This document shows, in pieces, positions 8,301 through 17,974 of a stretch of DNA of 18,369 nucleotides. The notes below the pieces were generated by a model that saw only the letters and a list, made by a program, of their open reading frames with translations, was not told where the DNA came from and did not search any database. The position numbers and the translations under genes are program-made. Where the stretch lies: NCBI GenBank assembly GCA_015852425.1, contig JAAAIG010000107.1:1-18369 (forward strand), in the 5' to 3' direction. Every line of letters begins with the position of its first letter. Position 1 is the first letter of the stretch. The stretch comes from Gryganskiella cystojenkinii. Lineage: Eukaryota; Mortierellomycota; Mortierellomycetes; Mortierellales; Mortierellaceae.

Positions 8301-10010
8301 CCAGATCAAAGGTAACCATACCTCGTGAGCTGTGACGCTAGTAGTGGTGGGATCGCGAATTGCACGGACGTTGATAGCGTACGATCCTTGGCCTCTAATA
8401 TATATATGTACATATTATTCCAGTGCAAAAAATCCAGAAAAGGAAAAATAAAAAAGAAACCCCTGACTGTCAGCAAACCTACATCGGAGGAACAAAATTG
8501 CATAGCAAAAAGGATTTTCCTTCTGTTCCCAGTTTCCTGGTGTTCCATAGAAAAATGGAAGTAAAAAAAAAAGCGCGTGCTAAATAATGATCCTTACCAA
8601 GACATAACCGTGGCGGTGACAGGGTCTGCACAGCCTTGTAGAATGGACTGGATTTGAAGACAAGATTTGGGTTGGGTCCTTGAGCGGTTCGCATGGGCAA
8701 GTACGATGGTTGCGAGGATGGTTGGGGCTGCTGGTAAGACCGGCTGCTGGTGTTGCCAAGTTGTTGTGGTTGCTGTTGCCCTGACCCCGATCCGTGGCCT
8801 GACTTTGAAGCCAACATGCTGGATGCCTGTGGAGACCTGTATCCGTCAAAGATCTGCGGCGTCGAGTTCAAGCTTGATGTCAAGATGGTTGATGTTGCTC
8901 TATCAAAGGTAGGAGACGATGGGAGGGATCGCGTTACTACAATGTAAAATGAGCAAGGCATTCCCGGCGCCCTGCATAAACATTCTTTTCTTCTCCTTTT
9001 TGACCTTTGCTGACATCCTTGGAATCCCAAGTTGTTCAGAATCCACGTCGCGTCCAAGTCCTTCCTTTCACCCTTCCATGAGTGTCCACGAAATATCGAG
9101 GATACCGGCTCGTCCAAAGCGCAGTCGAATCCAGTCGAGTCCCGTCCAGTTTAGTCCACAGCCGCTTACTTTGCCAGGAGAATATTATGAGCCTTCTTAC
9201 CCTTGGTTGAATTCTGCGACGCAGTTTCGAATCTGTCGAATCACGACCTGGTCGCCAATGTGATGGCACTGAGTAATAAAAGTGGTGAGACGGAAAATCA
9301 GGTCCTGCTTGTTGCCTCCGACTTTGAGTTGAGGTGCTGGTCGAATAGTCTCGTTCAGGTTCTTGATGAGAGACTTGAGCTGGGTGACAAGAAGGGACGG
9401 AATGATACGCCCCGTGATCGTCTACAGCAGAAAAGGAAATGAGAAGAAGGAAAAAAAAAAAAGTTGAGTATTTACTCGCTCGTGGAAAGTGGAGGTCAAA
9501 AGAGTCACCGGATTGGCATCAAAAGTGTTGGAATGGAATGACAAGAAAAAGAGAATATAGCGTGGGACAAAGTCGTCGCACTCTCGAATGAAAGGAAAGG
9601 AGGGGGGTTGATGGTGAAGGGCGTCAGGAGTGGGAAGTGTTTGGGTTTGGTCATTCTCTGGTCGGCGAGGGAGTTGCAGCCAAAGGTGCTCACGAGTGGT
9701 CCATCGTGAAGGGAGTGAGCCTCATTTCCTGATTGTGGTTCCTCCACTGGCTGCAAAAGAGTAGACGCAAACTGATTGTCATCTCCCACAGGTCAATGAC
9801 GGTTCCCTGCAAACCATTAGCCATGACTTGCACCCTTTCGTCCAATGTGCAGGTCAAAGGTCCAAAAAGGCGGCTATGCCGTGATTGATGGATGGTGGCA
9901 AAGCAAGGCCACAAATTGATTTGTTGTTCTCCCGGACGGGGTTGAATGAAGCCCGTTCTCCTGTATCCGTGGGTCGTTGATCTTGGCGGGTTTACCTGAT
10001 AGTCTTCCAT
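5357..10010 (-). CDS. SIZ1: SIZ/PIAS-type SUMO E3 ligase (SAP, PINIT, SP-RING)
   Basis: The ten exons are 10010-9996, 9421-9201, 8899-8598, 8394-8322, 8202-8082, 7988-7869, 7772-7667, 7563-7335, 7230-6602 and 6525-5357. All junctions are GT-AG and in phase, giving 994 aa. It transfers SUMO from Ubc9 to nuclear targets. A SAP DNA-binding motif lies at about 15-50 and a Q/S/G-rich linker at 80-156. The PINIT domain (157-285) includes FKSSPFY, FPHVCEIKVNG and NLRGMKNKPG. The SP-RING (338-396) has C356, H358, C379 and C382 as expected zinc ligands and the W-T-C-P-V-C signature. Two SUMO-interacting motifs follow: VFVLDD with an acidic tail (443-454) and EIIDLISDSEDE (475-486). A basic RRKR (about 599-602) may be a nuclear signal. 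The last 390 residues are Ser/Gly/His/Gln-rich and look disordered. The 5-codon first exon is the least certain part: exon 2 is preceded in frame by TAG, so a spliced start is required, and this ATG with a GTAAAC donor fits the phase. Confidence 0.9.
9422..9995 (-). other. First intron of the SUMO ligase gene (574 nt)
   Basis: It is far longer than the gene's other introns (76-301 nt). It includes open frames on the minus strand (for example 9505-9789) without recognisable motifs. It could hide an alternative 5' exon; I found none whose phase and splice sites beat the model given. Confidence 0.45.
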
Positions 10011-10708
10011 GAGAAGTGCGCCGGGCTGGATGAAATGTTGGAACCAACTCGGGCAGAGTGTGTGTAGCAGATGGACTGAGCAAAGCAGAGAGAAAGAAGA
10101 AAAAAAAAAACAAATCTCGAAGGAAAAAAATTGTTTGCTGTGTGTGGGGCGGACTGTGTGTGTGCAGGCCGTAAAACTTTCAATAAAAAAAAAATTGTAA
10201 AAATTTCTTACTCCAACCCTGTGGTGCAGCAATTCATGCCAAGAAAGGCACCCTTGCTTGGCCATGTCCTTGTATTTGTTTATTCAAAAAGAAAAAATAT
10301 TTAAAAAATAGTTTTGTGAAAAGATGTCAAGGTCGCTATCTCTAGGACTCATGACGGATGCCTTAACACGGTCTGCGACCCTGGTGGGGGCCACAGAGAT
10401 GGTGTCTGGTAGTCTTTTTTCACAGAGGATCCGAAAATCCAGAGTAAAAAACGTCCATTCCTACCCGGAGGATTGCTAACTAGCTCTCAACTCGTGTCGA
10501 CACAAGGGAAAAACCAGTAGAATTGAAGCAGGAGCCTCTCTTTTATAGTCCCGGACTGCTTTGTGACTTGGATCACCTCTTGTTTTTGGTCAATTTCTTT
10601 CAAGTTTTGTGTGATTACGAGAAACAGACTCATTTCATTCGAGAAAAGGATAAATTAACGAAAATTAAATATTATTCGACAATTTCTTACTGCAAGTTCC
10701 TTTAAATT
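10011..10708. other. Intergenic: promoter/leader of the SUMO ligase gene and 3' flank of BUD22
   Basis: Just upstream of the start at 10010 the minus strand is C/T-rich, typical of a fungal leader. An ATG at 10265 opens a short frame (MAKQGC...) ending by read-through into a non-conserved ORF; I read it as non-coding or a uORF. A GGTCGC/GCGACC pair (10331-10336 and 10375-10380) could form a weak stem, but no tRNA B box is present. The right end is AT-rich 3' flank of BUD22. Confidence 0.4.
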
Positions 10709-12801
10709 TTAATCACTGTCATCAAAAGTAATCTTGTTGCTCTTGGCACCCGACAGCGCAGCTGCCATAGCAGCCTTTTCAGTTTGCTTGGCAATCCAAG
10801 ACGGATGCAACGTAGGATCGTTAAGATCTGGTCCCGAAGGAACCCTCTTGGCCTTGGGTGGCACCGGTTGACGAATTGCAGCGGATCCATCGCCAGCACC
10901 AATAATACGTTTGCTGGGTAACTTTTGAGAGTTTGCAGACGATGCATCCTTGGCCTTGAATTTCTCTTGCTTGGCTTTCCTGGCCGCCTTCCTCTCCTCA
11001 CGGATCTTGGCTTCCTCCAGAGCCTTCTTCACGTGGTTAGCTTCCTGTCCAAACTTGCGTTCTGCCTTCCTACAGACAAGTAAAGAAGAACAATAAACAA
11101 AAAATCGTTAGATAAGCAGGTTCTCCATATCAACAAAGTCACCAGTGTTCAAAGACACAATGCACCAGGACGTACTCTCTTCTTGCTCTTTGACCAGGAC
11201 GGTTCTTCTTGACTTTTCCGTAAATCTCATCAAACTTTTCGTCCACCCAGTTGTTCTTATCCTTCTTCTTGCCCTTCCTATCCTTCTTGTCCTTCTTGCT
11301 GTTGCCCGCGTTCAATGAACCAATAAACATAGACGAGCCAGAGCTGGCAGGACCCGCGTTCATAGGAAGAGGCATACCATCCGAGTCGTATCCGTCGTTC
11401 TCCTGGTCATCGTCGCTTCCACTGCTGTAGCCCATAGCCTCATCTTCGCTGCCACTGTCGCCGTCTCCGTCCTCGCTCTCATCCTTAGCAGCGTTCTTGT
11501 TGTTCTTGGTATCCTTGCCGGTCTTGGCTTTCTTGCTCTTGGACTGCTGTCCTTCCTCTCCGTCAGAGTTGTTGCTAGGGTCGTCACCCGCAGCGTTCCG
11601 GCTTTTTCTCTTCTTGCAGAGCTCCTCGTGATCGGGCTTCTTGCCAGTGACAATATGCTCGAGTTCGTCCCAGAGTTTCGACATGTGTTCTTTGACCGTC
11701 TTTGTGTTCGTCAAGCGAGCCTCGATGATCTGAGTCAGGGACTCCTTTTGTGTTGATGATTTTTCGTCTGCGGTGGATTCTGTTAATGACGAGTCCTTGT
11801 CCTTTTTACTGTTCTTTGGTTGGACGTAAGGGGCCATGAGCCCATGTGATCCGAGAATAGGGTGCTTAGCCAACTTTGCTGCAAAAGCGTGCTCCGATAA
11901 TGCGTCCATGTCCATTTTCTATGAGAAGGGGCAAGTAGGAGCAAAAAAGGGACTTCACGTTACTATTTCCGAGGTTGTTTTTAAAGGTCTTTCTTCATAG
12001 CCATTTTGTCCTCCTGAATTTACCTTCAAAAGATCAAGCTCGTTCTCGAACTTGACGATGTCCTCTGGTGAAAAATCCTGTCCTTTCTTAAGTACTGGTT
12101 TGCTGCCCTCCTCCGTCGTCGTCTCTTCAGGCTTTGATTCCTTTTTCTCAACAGCTGCTTTGGCCAGACGAAGTCGTTTTGAAAGTCTCTGGTTCTCAAA
12201 GCTCTTGGCTTTTACGAACGCCTTCTTGATTTCCTTCTTGGCATGGTACTGTTGGCGAGTAGATAGTTTTGAAAGAGATTAGAAAGTAGGCCACAATCCT
12301 CGGTTGACGCGTCTCATTTTCGTCCAGTGCTTTCAAAACTTACAACTTTCTGGCTAATCTTGATCTCCTTGAGCTTCCAGAGCTTTTCTGCCGCTTCCTT
12401 GGCAGCCTCTGACAACTCTTGTTCTACTTTAGCTTCCTCTTCCTTGGCCTCTTCATCCTCCGAGTCCTCCGAATCCTCATCGCTTGATCCACCCTTGTTC
12501 TTCTTGCTCCTTCTCTTGTTGTGTGTCTTCTTGGGAAGGACAATGCCCTTTTTCTTGTAATCAGCCTCGACAGCCTTCTTGGCTTTCCGTGAGTCTGTCT
12601 CGCCGACCTGAGCCTGTAACTTTAGGATTTCCCATCCGAGCTTCTTGCCCTTTGTTGCTTCCTTGTGCTACAGGTTAACGTCCGTGAAAGAAAAGAGGGC
12701 AGAATGAGTAATGGAGTCCATGCCTGAGCTGAGCGGTGCTCATGGGTCGGGTTAAAGTGAAGCTTTATAACAAAAGTGTGTGCATTTACCGCTGCGACCA
12801 T
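10709..12801 (-). CDS. BUD22: BUD22/SRFBP1-family ribosome biogenesis factor
   Basis: The five exons are 12801-12790, 12667-12344, 12248-12024, 11918-11176 and 11069-10709. Introns are 95-122 nt, all GT-AG and in phase, giving 554 aa. BUD22 is a nucleolar factor of early small-subunit (40S) pre-rRNA processing in yeast; the human relative is SRFBP1. The N-terminal third is Lys/Glu-rich with an acidic DSEDSEDEE patch. A helical segment (K-K-E-I-K-K-A-F and K-S-F-E-N-Q-R-L) matches the family's N-terminal block. The middle is acidic and Lys-rich, low complexity (nucleolar style). The C-terminal block is diagnostic: SLNAG, W-V-D-E-K-F-D-E-I-Y-G-K-V-K-K-N-R-P-G-Q-R-A-R, K-F-G-Q-E-A-N-H-V, and H-P-S-W near the end. 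Exon 1 (MVAA, 4 codons) is the weakest part: it fits a GTAAAT donor and phase 0, but another start is possible. Confidence 0.88.
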
Positions 12802-13137
12802 GTGTGTTTGTCTAGGGGTGTTTCGTGGTTCAATGGACAAAAAAAGGTGTGCCTTTTTGTTGAGTCCATGCAGTTCAAAAAAAAAAAAAAAAAAATGCAA
12901 AGCCACGAAAAAATGTAAACAAAATGAAATGATGTGACCGGCTTTTTTTTTGGCTGACAACCTTGATGCAGAGACCTTCTCAAGAGGACCTTGGACAAAG
13001 AGGAGGTCCCAAAGGTACTTGTAGACATAGCTTTCATACGGATCTTTATAATAAACGTGGCAAAAACGGTTCTGCAGGGGAATCTCTTTTTCCTTTTTTT
13101 AACTATTCTTTCTCCTAAACCAAAACGGATACATCCT
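12802..13137. other. Intergenic between the PDAP1-like gene and BUD22
   Basis: This is the promoter side of BUD22 and the 3' flank of the PDAP1-like gene, read on the minus strand. It contains an A19 run (12877-12895). A short minus-strand frame around 12960-13040 reads as plausible peptide (P-Y-E-S-Y-V-Y-K-Y-L-W) but has no start, splice sites or known motif, and is not called. Confidence 0.4.
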
Positions 13138-14253
13138 TTAACGCTGGCGGGAAGCAGCCTTGGCAGCAGCAGCCTCGTCTCTGGCTATAAAGAGGATATA
13201 TAAAAAAGATGCACACAAGGACACATTAGTATCAAAAGACTTGTTCTTTTTAGCGTCTTGGAAAATAAGGATGGGGTGACGAAAAACCCGCAGTAAAAAC
13301 ACAAAGAACAAAAAAAAAAAAAAAAGATCGTCATCCATACCTTGCTGTTCAGCCAAACGCTGAGCGGCAGCCTCCTCACGCTTCTGACGAATGACGGCCA
13401 AACGAGCCATGTCAGACTTGGCCTGATCTGTCTTGCCTTCTTGATGCAACTTCCAGTACTTTTGCTTGGCAGCCTCCTTCTCAGCGGCCTCTCTATTGTC
13501 ATCATCATGAAATTCATGAAAGTTCAGTCAATATCTTGCTACTTGGTTTTGTTAAGGTGCAGCATATGGCTCATTGGTTCGGTCAGTGAGCCAAATAGTC
13601 CGCGCATACCTCTCCTTGCGCGACATCTCGATGGGGGTAGTGAGATCGGACGCCTTCATGATACGGTTTCCAGCAGCTCGGTTAGGGTTAGAGATATCGA
13701 CACCGGGAACGGCGGCAGGGGCGGCCTTCTTGGGCTAGATACCAAAAAACAAAAAAGAGAGATGAGAGTCAGTGCAAGTGGTCTTCTGCAAGGGCGTCTT
13801 ATTGGAACGGCACAGTCGGTAAATATGGCGTTCTTTTCTTTACCTTGACCTCAGCCTCCTCCTCAGACTCGGACTCGGATCCCGAGTCGGAAGCCTCCGA
13901 GGACTCAGCCTCAGAAGAGTCACCAGACTCCTCTCTGTCGCGGTACTATAAAAAGGTCATGTAAAGCATACAAGGAGAAAGCACAAGCAGAGTCCGTGGA
14001 CAGGAGTGACGAAAGGATTAAAAGACGAACGGTTGATTAGTGGTGGTTCAGTAAGGAAAGTCAATGTGCTGTGATGCAAACAGCATGCAGCATAATCGAA
14101 ACGAAGAAAAAAAAAAAAAAAAAAAGAGTTGTGATGTCGAAATGGGGTGGTGTATTTTACAGCGCTAACACCATTGGTGTGGACGGCTTCGATACGACGA
14201 GAGAAGGTCCTACCGCCTCCGCGTTGGGGCTTCTTGAATTTTCCTCCGGCCAT
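13138..14253 (-). CDS. PDAP1/PP28-like casein-kinase-substrate phosphoprotein
   Basis: The five exons are 14253-14161, 13945-13844, 13734-13610, 13492-13341 and 13184-13138. Introns are 109-215 nt, GT-AG and in phase, giving 172 aa, close to the 180 aa usual for animal PDAP1 (28-kDa heat- and acid-stable phosphoprotein). The N-terminus is basic and Gly-rich ([14 protein letters not shown]). Exon 2 is a Ser/Glu/Asp stretch rich in S-x-x-E casein kinase II sites. The PP28 core follows: [44 protein letters not shown]. The tail is Ala/Arg-rich. PP28-domain proteins have been linked to growth-factor binding in animals and to RNA or translation-associated complexes; the fungal role is not established. 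The start has a good context (AAAATGGC). Confidence 0.9.
13310..13325. repeat. A16 homopolymer inside a PDAP1-like gene intron
   Basis: It lies in intron 4 and reads as T16 on the coding strand, close to the 5' splice site. Confidence 0.9.
14107..14125. repeat. A19 homopolymer inside PDAP1-like gene intron 1
   Basis: It reads as T19 on the coding strand, about 35 nt after the donor at 14160. Intron 1 (215 nt) is the longest of this gene. Confidence 0.9.
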
Positions 14254-14501
14254 TTTTGTGGATGTGTAAATGTGATGTGATGTGAAGAAGTGAGAAGAGA
14301 TGATCAAAAATCCTTTTTGTGGCCTGTGACCCACGACCACACAGGACACGGCAAAAAAATAAAAATTTCTTTTTCTTCTCCCTTCCCGCAGGCAACGTGT
14401 TGAACTTTCCCGCAGTTTTTATGACTTTATTTTGGATTCGGTTTTTTATTTTGCTTTTTGGTACCAACTGGACAAGATAGATCTACGGTGTGTTTGGTCA
14501 T

Positions 14502-14507
14502 TTTATT
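14502..14507 (-). terminator. Candidate polyadenylation signal of SLY1
   Basis: AATAAA on the minus strand begins about 20 nt after the TAA at 14528. The interval to the PDAP1-like start is only 274 bp, so SLY1's 3' end and the next gene's promoter share this space. Confidence 0.5.
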
Positions 14508-14527
14508 TCCTTCCATTTGCTTTGTTT

Positions 14528-17146
14528 TTACTGCTCCTTGCCCAACGCTGCCAACTGTTGCAAAAACTCCTTGGGGTTCAACACCTCTGTGGATCCATAA
14601 GTGATCTTTTTCTTGATCGTCTGCCTTTGCGCATACTCGTTCAAGTTTTGGTACTCAACATAGTTGCCGCCACCCACCACAAACACAATCGCTTCTTGGA
14701 AGGGGGTCCTCGTCCGGGGCATCTTTGCGTTCGAGGCCCTGCTGACCTTGGGATCGAAATACAAAAAGTCCTCATTCGTCTCGTTGTTGGTTCCACTACC
14801 ACTGGGCTCCATGATCGACTCAATGATCCTTGTCATGGGGAGATCCTTCTTGGTCGGTAAAAAGTTCTTCACGCCCGACAACAAGTTCTCGAATCCACCT
14901 CCCAATCCTGCTGATCCGAGGTGGTCCGAAAGCTAGTAGTGGTCAACCATTAAGTGAAGGATTGTTAACGATCGTGCCCTCAACTGGTCAACATGTCATT
15001 TGTAAAAAAATCAAGATGTCTGGGGAGAAAAGTGACTTTACCTTGTTAGTGAAACGGTTCAGCAAAAATTCGGGACGACCAAACTGACTCTGAGGTGGTT
15101 GCTGGGCCATGTTGGTCATGCGTGTGAACGCACGGATCCCTTTGACATAACGCAGAGGTGCGAGATCACATCCAGCCTTGACCAAGGCATCCTCGTACTC
15201 TTGCATCACATCGCTGGGGATATCCTCCGGGATCGACAAGTAATAGATCAAGAACAGACGCATCTTGTCATCGGGGACCTTCTTCTCTGGGTCGTTGATC
15301 GCCTCCAGAATATTGGCCTTGTTCTGCTTCGTGATTGATTCTTCCATTTGGAAGAGCGTATCCAGCTGTCTGTCCTTGATTCCTTGCAACAATCCTGTGG
15401 CAATGTTCATGTGCATATCCAAGGTGGCCTTGCGAGCCGTCAGTTCCGGTAAGGCGGTGATAGCAGTCTTCAAATGCTTGGCACCAGAAGAAAAATCACT
15501 ATGTACGTGGTAAATAAACATCACTTTTAGCGAATGAACTGATATGAATTGCATAGTAGCATTTGCATAACCCATTCATCTCAATGTCTTTACAGTTGGC
15601 TGACATCATCGAGGCTGTTGACACCGCTCATTTTGGAGATCTCTGCTGCGTCCTTCTTGTACTTTGTAAGTTCGCTGTCAATCTCCTCTGCGACCTGAGG
15701 GAAAGGAGCAGACGCGTTCTTGTTCCAGAAGAAATCCTTTGCCTCAATATCGTACTTCTTCTTGACCTGGCGGCCATTTTCCTCAGTCTATAACGGCAGT
15801 AATTTTAATACTGGTTAGATCACGATTCATCTCTCAGGTCTTATCTCATTATGTGTCCAACCTCGTTAAAAATACACTCACTTGAACGACAATCTCGTTA
15901 AGTTTCATGTCCATGACATCGTGGACAAGAGCCTGATAGGTCCAAGAATGACTGAGAATAGGGACCAGATCCATGTTTCGGTCCAAGATTACAAGTACCG
16001 GTCGCTGAAAGTTCATCGAGTTGGCATCTGAGAAAAGGTTGTTCCTGCTGTTCATCACATGGTCCCGCAAACGGATGTCCAATTTCTTGGCCAACATCTC
16101 GGCAGGGCCACGACGAGGGCAACGGATAATGGGAATGACGCCTATTAAAAGAACGAGATTCGGGTTAGGTTTTTGGACACCATCGAGCGAGCTCATGCTC
16201 ACTCAGCTCAAGAGTTATGTGGCTCTTACCCATGGTAGCCAAGACTGAGAACAAAGAGCTGGCAGCCCTGTCGATCGAGGCTTCGATAGCTGTCTCTGGC
16301 GCGGTCGGGTCGCTCAGGGCCAAGTACGATTGACGATCGTTCAACGAGAACATGTTGGGTTCCGTACAGGTGAAGTTGAGGTACTGATCATAAACCTGTT
16401 GGATTTGGGCCGAACTTCCACTGGGGATCGTTGACGCTGCAAGCTCTTCCATGAGCGGTCTGGGTATTACGGATGAGAAGTTGATGTAGTAAGAGTCGTA
16501 CAAGTGGTTGGACAGATCCTGTTTTCAAGAAAAAAGTGTGGTGAGATATTAGGACCACTGTGGATCGATCCTGCATTGTTGAAAAAATGAATGCAAGAAA
16601 ATAAAACGAACCTCGCTGATCCTGCGAATGTTCTCCGACGTTGGCTCAACAAAGTAGATAGCTGGGACATCTGGGATGGGCTGTCTGTCGTTCTTCAAGG
16701 GCCTATTAAGACAGCAAGAAAGGATCAGGAAAGGGGAGTAAGTTTCCAGACTGTTCGACTATGATCCGGGGTCGACTGCTTTCACATTTCATGCGCCTTT
16801 CTTACATGTGCACTGTGACACCGTTCTCGCGAAGGTCGTTGACACGGAGAACAGAAGAGATCACATCTCGACCAAAGTTGTCAAAGATCAGGACCTTCCA
16901 TTCAGCATCGGATGCCATGGGAATAACCTGGTCTGCCTGTGATGAGGGCTCTGGCTTCTGGTTGAGGTTGAGCATTGCAGCGATGGCAGCTATTTTATCA
17001 AGCATGTTCAAGATGAAGGTTGGTGGTCAGAGGGAAGCGAAAAGGTCATAAACGCGCTCAAGTTTACGGTCGGTTCCTGGTGCTGATGAAGAGGGCCTAC
17101 CGATTTGCTGCTCCCGCAAGGAGGGATCCCGTGGAGCCTGTGCCAT
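14528..17146 (-). CDS. SLY1: Sly1/SCFD1-type Sec1/Munc18 protein, ER-Golgi vesicle fusion
   Basis: The eight exons are 17146-17101, 16989-16806, 16702-16612, 16518-16230, 16141-15882, 15787-15594, 15498-15042 and 14932-14528. The seven introns are 88-111 nt, all in phase, giving 641 aa, the usual Sly1 length. Sly1 binds the N-terminal peptide of the syntaxin Sed5 and promotes SNARE assembly at the cis-Golgi. The N-terminus SLREQQI, joined across intron 1 to [11 protein letters not shown], is the Sly1 start. It is followed by [26 protein letters not shown], then [12 protein letters not shown], the L-Y-D-S-Y-Y-I-N-F segment, [20 protein letters not shown] (hallmark Sec1 block), [20 protein letters not shown], and the C-terminal [15 protein letters not shown] typical of the subfamily. 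No residue looks out of place. PET100 is transcribed divergently from the same short promoter. Confidence 0.95.
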
Positions 17147-17437
17147 TTTAAAGAGTGTTTTTGAAGGATGAGTGATGAGGCGCTGTGTTGGGGAAGAGTC
17201 AGGTGTAGAGAGCGGTAGATGGACAAGAGAATGAAAGATGGACGCATCAATTGCCACGTCTGAGTGATGGCGGACGGTGACTGCCTTTTGTTTCGGGCTG
17301 GATTGAATTATTGCGGAAAGAAGGCTCGGGCGCACTCTCTCCTTTTTTGCAATAAACAGTCTGTCAAACAGAATCTCTTCTCTTTACCTCATTCCTCCCT
17401 TCTCCTTCCATTCAACAAACAATCGCAAATTTCAACA
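17147..17437. promoter_or_regulatory. Compact divergent promoter between SLY1 and PET100
   Basis: Only 291 bp separate the two start codons, which point in opposite directions. The PET100 side is a long C/T-rich leader with CAACA directly before the ATG. I see no clear TATA or CCAAT box, as is common for housekeeping genes. Both core promoters must lie here. Confidence 0.7.
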
Positions 17438-17701
17438 ATGGCTGGTCCAAAGCTCGAGGTCTTCAAGTTCGGTGTCTACATCTTCACCCCTGTCATGTTC
17501 ATGGTCTACTTTGGTGCACCGGAATTCTATGACAAACATGTTCGCGGATCCAACTTTTGGCCAAAACACGAGGTCGTCAACACCAGGACCGGTATCGATC
17601 GCCAGGAACTTCTCTATGAGGTCGAGCGTCTGAAGCAGGAACGTCTTGCCCGCAAAGCTGCCCGTGAGGCCCTTGCCACCGAGGAAACCAAGAACGTTTA
17701 A
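17438..17701 (+). CDS. PET100: Pet100-like cytochrome c oxidase assembly factor
   Basis: This single exon encodes 87 aa. Pet100 is a small mitochondrial inner-membrane protein needed to assemble complex IV; in yeast it binds Cox7, Cox8 and Cox9 intermediates. The sequence shows the family layout. A short start MAGPKLEVFKFG is followed by one membrane segment (VYIFTPVMFMVYFG, about residues 13-26) and then P-E-F-Y-D-K-H-V. The C-terminus is a charged helix rich in Glu, Arg and Lys (RLKQERLARKAAREAL, about 67-82). Length fits the usual 75-110 aa. The ATG at 17438 has a strong context (CAACAATGGC) and is the only start that keeps the conserved N-terminus. Confidence 0.9.
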   Translation: MAGPKLEVFKFGVYIFTPVMFMVYFGAPEFYDKHVRGSNFWPKHEVVNTRTGIDRQELLYEVERLKQERLARKAAREALATEETKNV

Positions 17702-17971
17702 ATGGAGTCCCCGAGAGAGACAGCTACCCTTCTTGTCCCTTATCAACAAAAAAATCAACAAGTTCCGTCAATCTCCAACAACAACACCCGCATATCCGAC
17801 AAACCACTACCATCTATTTTACCGAAGGAAACGAGCGGTACCTGTAAATAAAACTACGTCTACTTTCAAAAGAACATGGATCGACCCTGAGTTGGCGAAC
17901 TAGATCTTATTTTCTCCCGTTGTCTTACCCTTTGTTTTTCAGGTACAGAGGGCCAGGATTATCGGCGACGT
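17702..17971 (+). other. 3'UTR and downstream flank of PET100
   Basis: A/C-rich trailer with an AATAAA at 17847-17852, about 146 nt beyond the stop, followed by T/C-rich sequence ending in TTTTTCAG near 17941. No gene is recognised. Confidence 0.5.
17847..17852 (+). terminator. Candidate polyadenylation signal of PET100
   Basis: Canonical AATAAA in the trailer of the gene; consensus only. Confidence 0.45.
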
Positions 17972-17974
17972 TGA

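Noticed and set aside
9690..10265. 191-codon open frame on the minus strand starting MAKQGC
   Set aside because: It spans the leader and first intron of the SUMO ligase gene, is in the wrong frame for the SAP exon, and shows no domain.
10331..10380. Possible tRNA-like element (GGTCGC/GCGACC ends)
   Set aside because: No GTTCGANNC B box, no cloverleaf arms, and the stem pairs do not sit at tRNA spacing.
12786..13037. Minus-strand frames upstream of BUD22, including a peptide-like stretch with Y-E-S-Y-V-Y-K-Y-L-W
   Set aside because: No supported start or splice partner and no known motif; one frame is dominated by a poly-Phe translation of a T tract.
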